A stretch of DNA of 64,000 nt, taken from positions 1-64,000 of the forward strand of contig WTPW01000339.1 in assembly GCA_009809945.1 (NCBI GenBank), given 5' to 3'. Numbering within the stretch: the stretch's first letter is position 1; each line of letters starts with the position of its first letter. The position numbers and the translations under genes are program-made. Shown here in pieces: positions 61,440 through 64,000 of this stretch. Origin of the DNA: Gigaspora margarita (lineage: Eukaryota; Glomeromycota; Glomeromycetes; Diversisporales; Gigasporaceae). Below the pieces are notes generated by a model. The model had not been told where the DNA came from. It did no database searches and worked only from the letters and a program-made list of their open reading frames with translations.

Positions 61440-62186
61440 TTAAGTTATCAAATAAATGCTCTGATCTATATATTTATATATAGTAAAAATTTTCAATTCA
61501 CTATCATTTAAAAATTAATAAAACCTATTTTATGCTTATAAGTAACCATATAGCCTGTGATTTGTACTAGTTTGTGATTAAAAAAGATCTAGTATAAATT
61601 AGCTTCATGAAAAGGATTTTGGTGACAAAGCTAAAATCTATGCTATTTTTGTCTTCTAATATTTAGAAAAAAAATTAAATAGTATTAAATAAAAAAGCTA
61701 TAAGTAAGGGTATTAAAACTCACAGATTAAGTTCTATGAATGCTTGAAGATCAAATATTTAGAGAGTTTTGTAAGTTGCCTTTTTACAACCTAAAGGTAC
61801 GTGATATGCGCCCTGACTGTTAACAACATGTAGGGGTGCAAGATAAGATTTTTTCAAATGTTCATGTAACTATACCATGGTGCAAATAGAAAAGGTTAAT
61901 TAATAATCTAATGTTACACAAAAACCATACCACAAATAGCAAAAACCATGGTGTAAATAGCAGTACTCTAAAAAAAATTTATTAAAATTAGTTAGATAGA
62001 TGCTAAGATACCTTCGATCAAAGATTTAAAAAATTTAAACATTTATCAAAAATATTAGCTGTAGCAAAGATTTACATAACTTTGGTTGAAAGTATCTTAG
62101 CACCAAACTGACCAAATTTGATAAAATTTTTTATTTAAATTCTACTATTCTATAGAATTTAAATAAAAAAAATTTATTAAATTTGA
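61440..62186. repeat. Repeats shared with 51.2-52.2 kb (partly inverted)
   Basis: 61818-61860 shares ACAACATGTAGGGGTGCAAG with 52260-52560. 61870-61990 is the inverse of 52050-52165. 62010-62110 resembles 51750-51860. 61440-61800 has no assigned feature. Confidence 0.5.
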
Positions 62187-63256
62187 TTGGATTCAAGAAT
62201 TTATGAAATAATAGATGCAAGTTTTAGAATTATGCACTATGTAATGAATTTGGTAACAAATATTTTACAACTAATTGTAACTATATTAAAAATGGTTGAA
62301 GCAGATAATACTGTGCTTTTATTTATTTACTCTAATATTAGAAAAATGATAAATACAATTCAAGATATTTTATGCAATTTTTTAAATAAAATTCAAGCTT
62401 GTATTGAAGCATAATAGAATTATATTAATTGGGAATATTTTTTTGTCGCACCCCTGATTTGACCAATCAAATCGCTCGATTTTGTAGGCAAAAAACAAAT
62501 TTTTTTAAAAATTAAAGTTTTTACTTAATAAAGTATAAAATATATTAAAATAGCACACCATATAACGTAAAATTTTATTCTGAACAACCTTTTCTAAGTT
62601 AGGAAGATAGATTGTCTTAGTAAAAAAAGACGTTTTATAAGAAAAACCAAAAATTTCAAAAGTTAGCACATATAAAACTTTTTTTTTTTACTAAAACAAA
62701 CTACATTTTGACTTATAAAAAGTTTTTTATCGTAAAATTTTGCATATAATACGTAAATATAAATATAGATTTAATTAGTAAAAAAAAAGTTCTATATGTG
62801 CTAATGTTGGAAATTTTTGGGTTTTCTTATAAAACGTCGTTTTTTACTAAGATAATCTATCCTTGTAACTTAGAAAAAGTTGTTCAGAATTAAATTTTAC
62901 ACTATATATATAGTTATCGCTTATTTATTCTTATATTTTACTAGTAGAAATTTTAGTTTTTTTAAAAAAAAATTTTTTTGTCTACAAAATCGGGCGATTT
63001 GATTGGTCGAATCACGGGGGTGCGACATGTCGCGGGTGCGACAAATTTCTATTCCCATATTAATTATCTAATTATGTTAGTTGCTTACATGCTTAATCTG
63101 CAATTTTTAGAAAAAAAAAACAGAACTTGCAATATAGAGCCTATAGGATACAATACATTTAATATATTTACAAATCAAAAATTTGAACAAGAAAGTCTTC
63201 ATACTTTTTCAATAATAAAATACAATTATTTACTATCCAAATTAAACAGTTACTAG
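62187..63256 (+). pseudogene. hAT transposase C-terminal remnant interrupted by a MULE-type MITE
   Basis: Two plus-strand pieces flank the 62431-63056 element. The left piece (62187-62414) includes LQLIVTILKMVEADNTVLLF. The right piece (63063-63256) has LVAYMLNLQFLEKKN and FNIFTNQKFEQESLHTF. In hAT/DUF659 transposases the dimerisation region has an AYxLNPxFL block followed by an F-x-N(F/Q) segment, so the right piece fits. The left piece is weaker and ends in its own stop. The 3' flank (63260-63460) recurs inverted at 19290-19490. Confidence 0.45.
62431..63056. mobile_element. 626-bp Mutator-like long-TIR MITE
   Basis: It begins GGGAATA and ends TATTCCC. The 9 bp outside, ATATTAATT, are identical at 62422-62430 and 63057-63065. 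A 9-bp duplication with TIRs covering most of the element (for example GACCAATCAAATCG and inverse, TTCTTATAAAACGTC and inverse) is typical of Mutator-like elements. A GTCGCACCC motif is repeated at the right end. Non-coding. Confidence 0.88.
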
Positions 63257-63649
63257 TATCTTTATATACTTTTAATTGTTGGCTCTTTCATAATTGCAAA
63301 TTGCCTTAAATCTTTTTTGTTAAGTTTTGTTAAAAACACCTTCTGATTTAGATAAATCACAGTAACAAGTGAGATTACACAATGTGTTTACTGCTTAAGG
63401 TTGCTCTAGTTACCTACTATCTTTGAAGAAGTAGATATAGAATAACAATATATATAATAATATATATAATCAGAAATATATTAGTCAGTAAACAATAATC
63501 ACCAAAATATCAGCCTATTTTAAGTTTAAAAAAATAAATTAATAAAATCAAAAAATTTTATCATGAAATAAATAAAATCATGTGATAATAAGTATATATC
63601 ATTAATTATTAGCATAAGATTAAGATCATACAAGTTAATTAATAATATT
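63257..63649. other. hAT 3' flank, then AT microsatellite-like DNA
   Basis: 63260-63460 matches 19290-19490 inverted (ATTGCAAAT, AGTTACCTACTAT). The rest has ATATATAATAATATATAT runs. No gene. Confidence 0.45.
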
Positions 63650-63657
63650 GTATTTAG

Positions 63658-63939
63658 TAGGGTTTCTCAAATTCAAATCAAATATTGGATCAATTTGAAT
63701 TTGATCAAATCAAATTGACCCTGATTTGAATTTGATTTGATTCAAATATTTGGATTTGAATTTGATTTGAATTTGAATTTTTTAATAGTAATTTTCAAAT
63801 CAAATCAAATATTTGTCAAGTCAAATCAAATTTGGCCAGATTTGAATTTGATCAAATCAAATATAGTCAAATTTGAATTTGAATTTGAACAAATATTTGA
63901 TTCAAATATTTGAAGATCAAATCAAATTGCAAAACCCTA
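63658..63939 (-). mobile_element. 282-bp hAT-like MITE, second copy
   Basis: Ends TAGGGTTT and AAACCCTA. Perfect 8-bp duplication GTATTTAG at 63650-63657 and 63940-63947. Inverted in orientation relative to 12003-12288, with the same CAAATTTGAATTTGATC-rich interior. No protein. Confidence 0.93.
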
Positions 63940-64000
63940 GTATTTAGATCATCTAATAATATATATAATAATATATATAATCAGAAAAATATAAGCTTGT

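Overview
This window is a very AT-rich (by eye well over 70%) eukaryotic nuclear sequence, most probably from an arbuscular mycorrhizal fungus of the Rhizophagus/Glomeromycotina type. That assignment is an inference. It rests on a BTB-BACK-TLDc gene, a DUF4419 gene, a decayed Sel1-repeat gene, F-box/LRR-like fragments, short GT-AG introns of roughly 50-90 nt, and a high load of hAT, Tc1/mariner and LINE remnants. The only intact-looking protein genes are the DUF4419 gene (30474-31571, minus) and an O-fucosyltransferase-like gene (37703-38923, plus). Everything else that codes is a fragment or is broken.

Layout. 1-4187: repeats, including a 952-bp palindromic element (1143-2094). 4188-16932: a five-level nest of transposons. 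The outermost hAT-like pair of ends carries a perfect 8-bp duplication 12.7 kb apart. It encloses a Tc1/pogo-like element with inverted copies of a Gly-X-Thr-coding minisatellite, which encloses a decayed LINE with RNase H, which encloses a 286-bp MITE. 16933-25300: non-coding DNA with several MITEs whose boundaries can be read to the base. 25330-28244 (minus): a BTB-BACK-TLDc reading frame running straight into a long multi-spanning membrane tail, broken by two stops and two frameshifts. 29422-30003: a second TAAGGGAG-type palindromic element. 30474-31571: DUF4419. 34752-37386: a duplicated terminal exon whose left copy is split by a 1.6-kb hAT-like element. 37703-38923: fucosyltransferase-like gene. 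40406-41124: solo LTR sitting in a hairpin. 43150-46070 (minus): a telomerase reverse transcriptase fragment flanked by two F-box/LRR-like fragments. 47380-57900: mostly palindromic and tandem repeats. 57950-59440 (minus): decayed Sel1-repeat gene. 59980-63939: more nested DNA transposons, including a Mutator-like MITE beside a hAT transposase remnant.

There is no operon-like or pathway-like gene cooperation here. The dominant process is repeated insertion of short non-autonomous DNA transposons into each other. Insertions with readable target-site duplications give a relative order of events. Single N bases at 7299, 7332, 12822, 12829, 12841, 12871, 13752, 41043, 54671 and 54680 mean some apparent frameshifts could be consensus errors.
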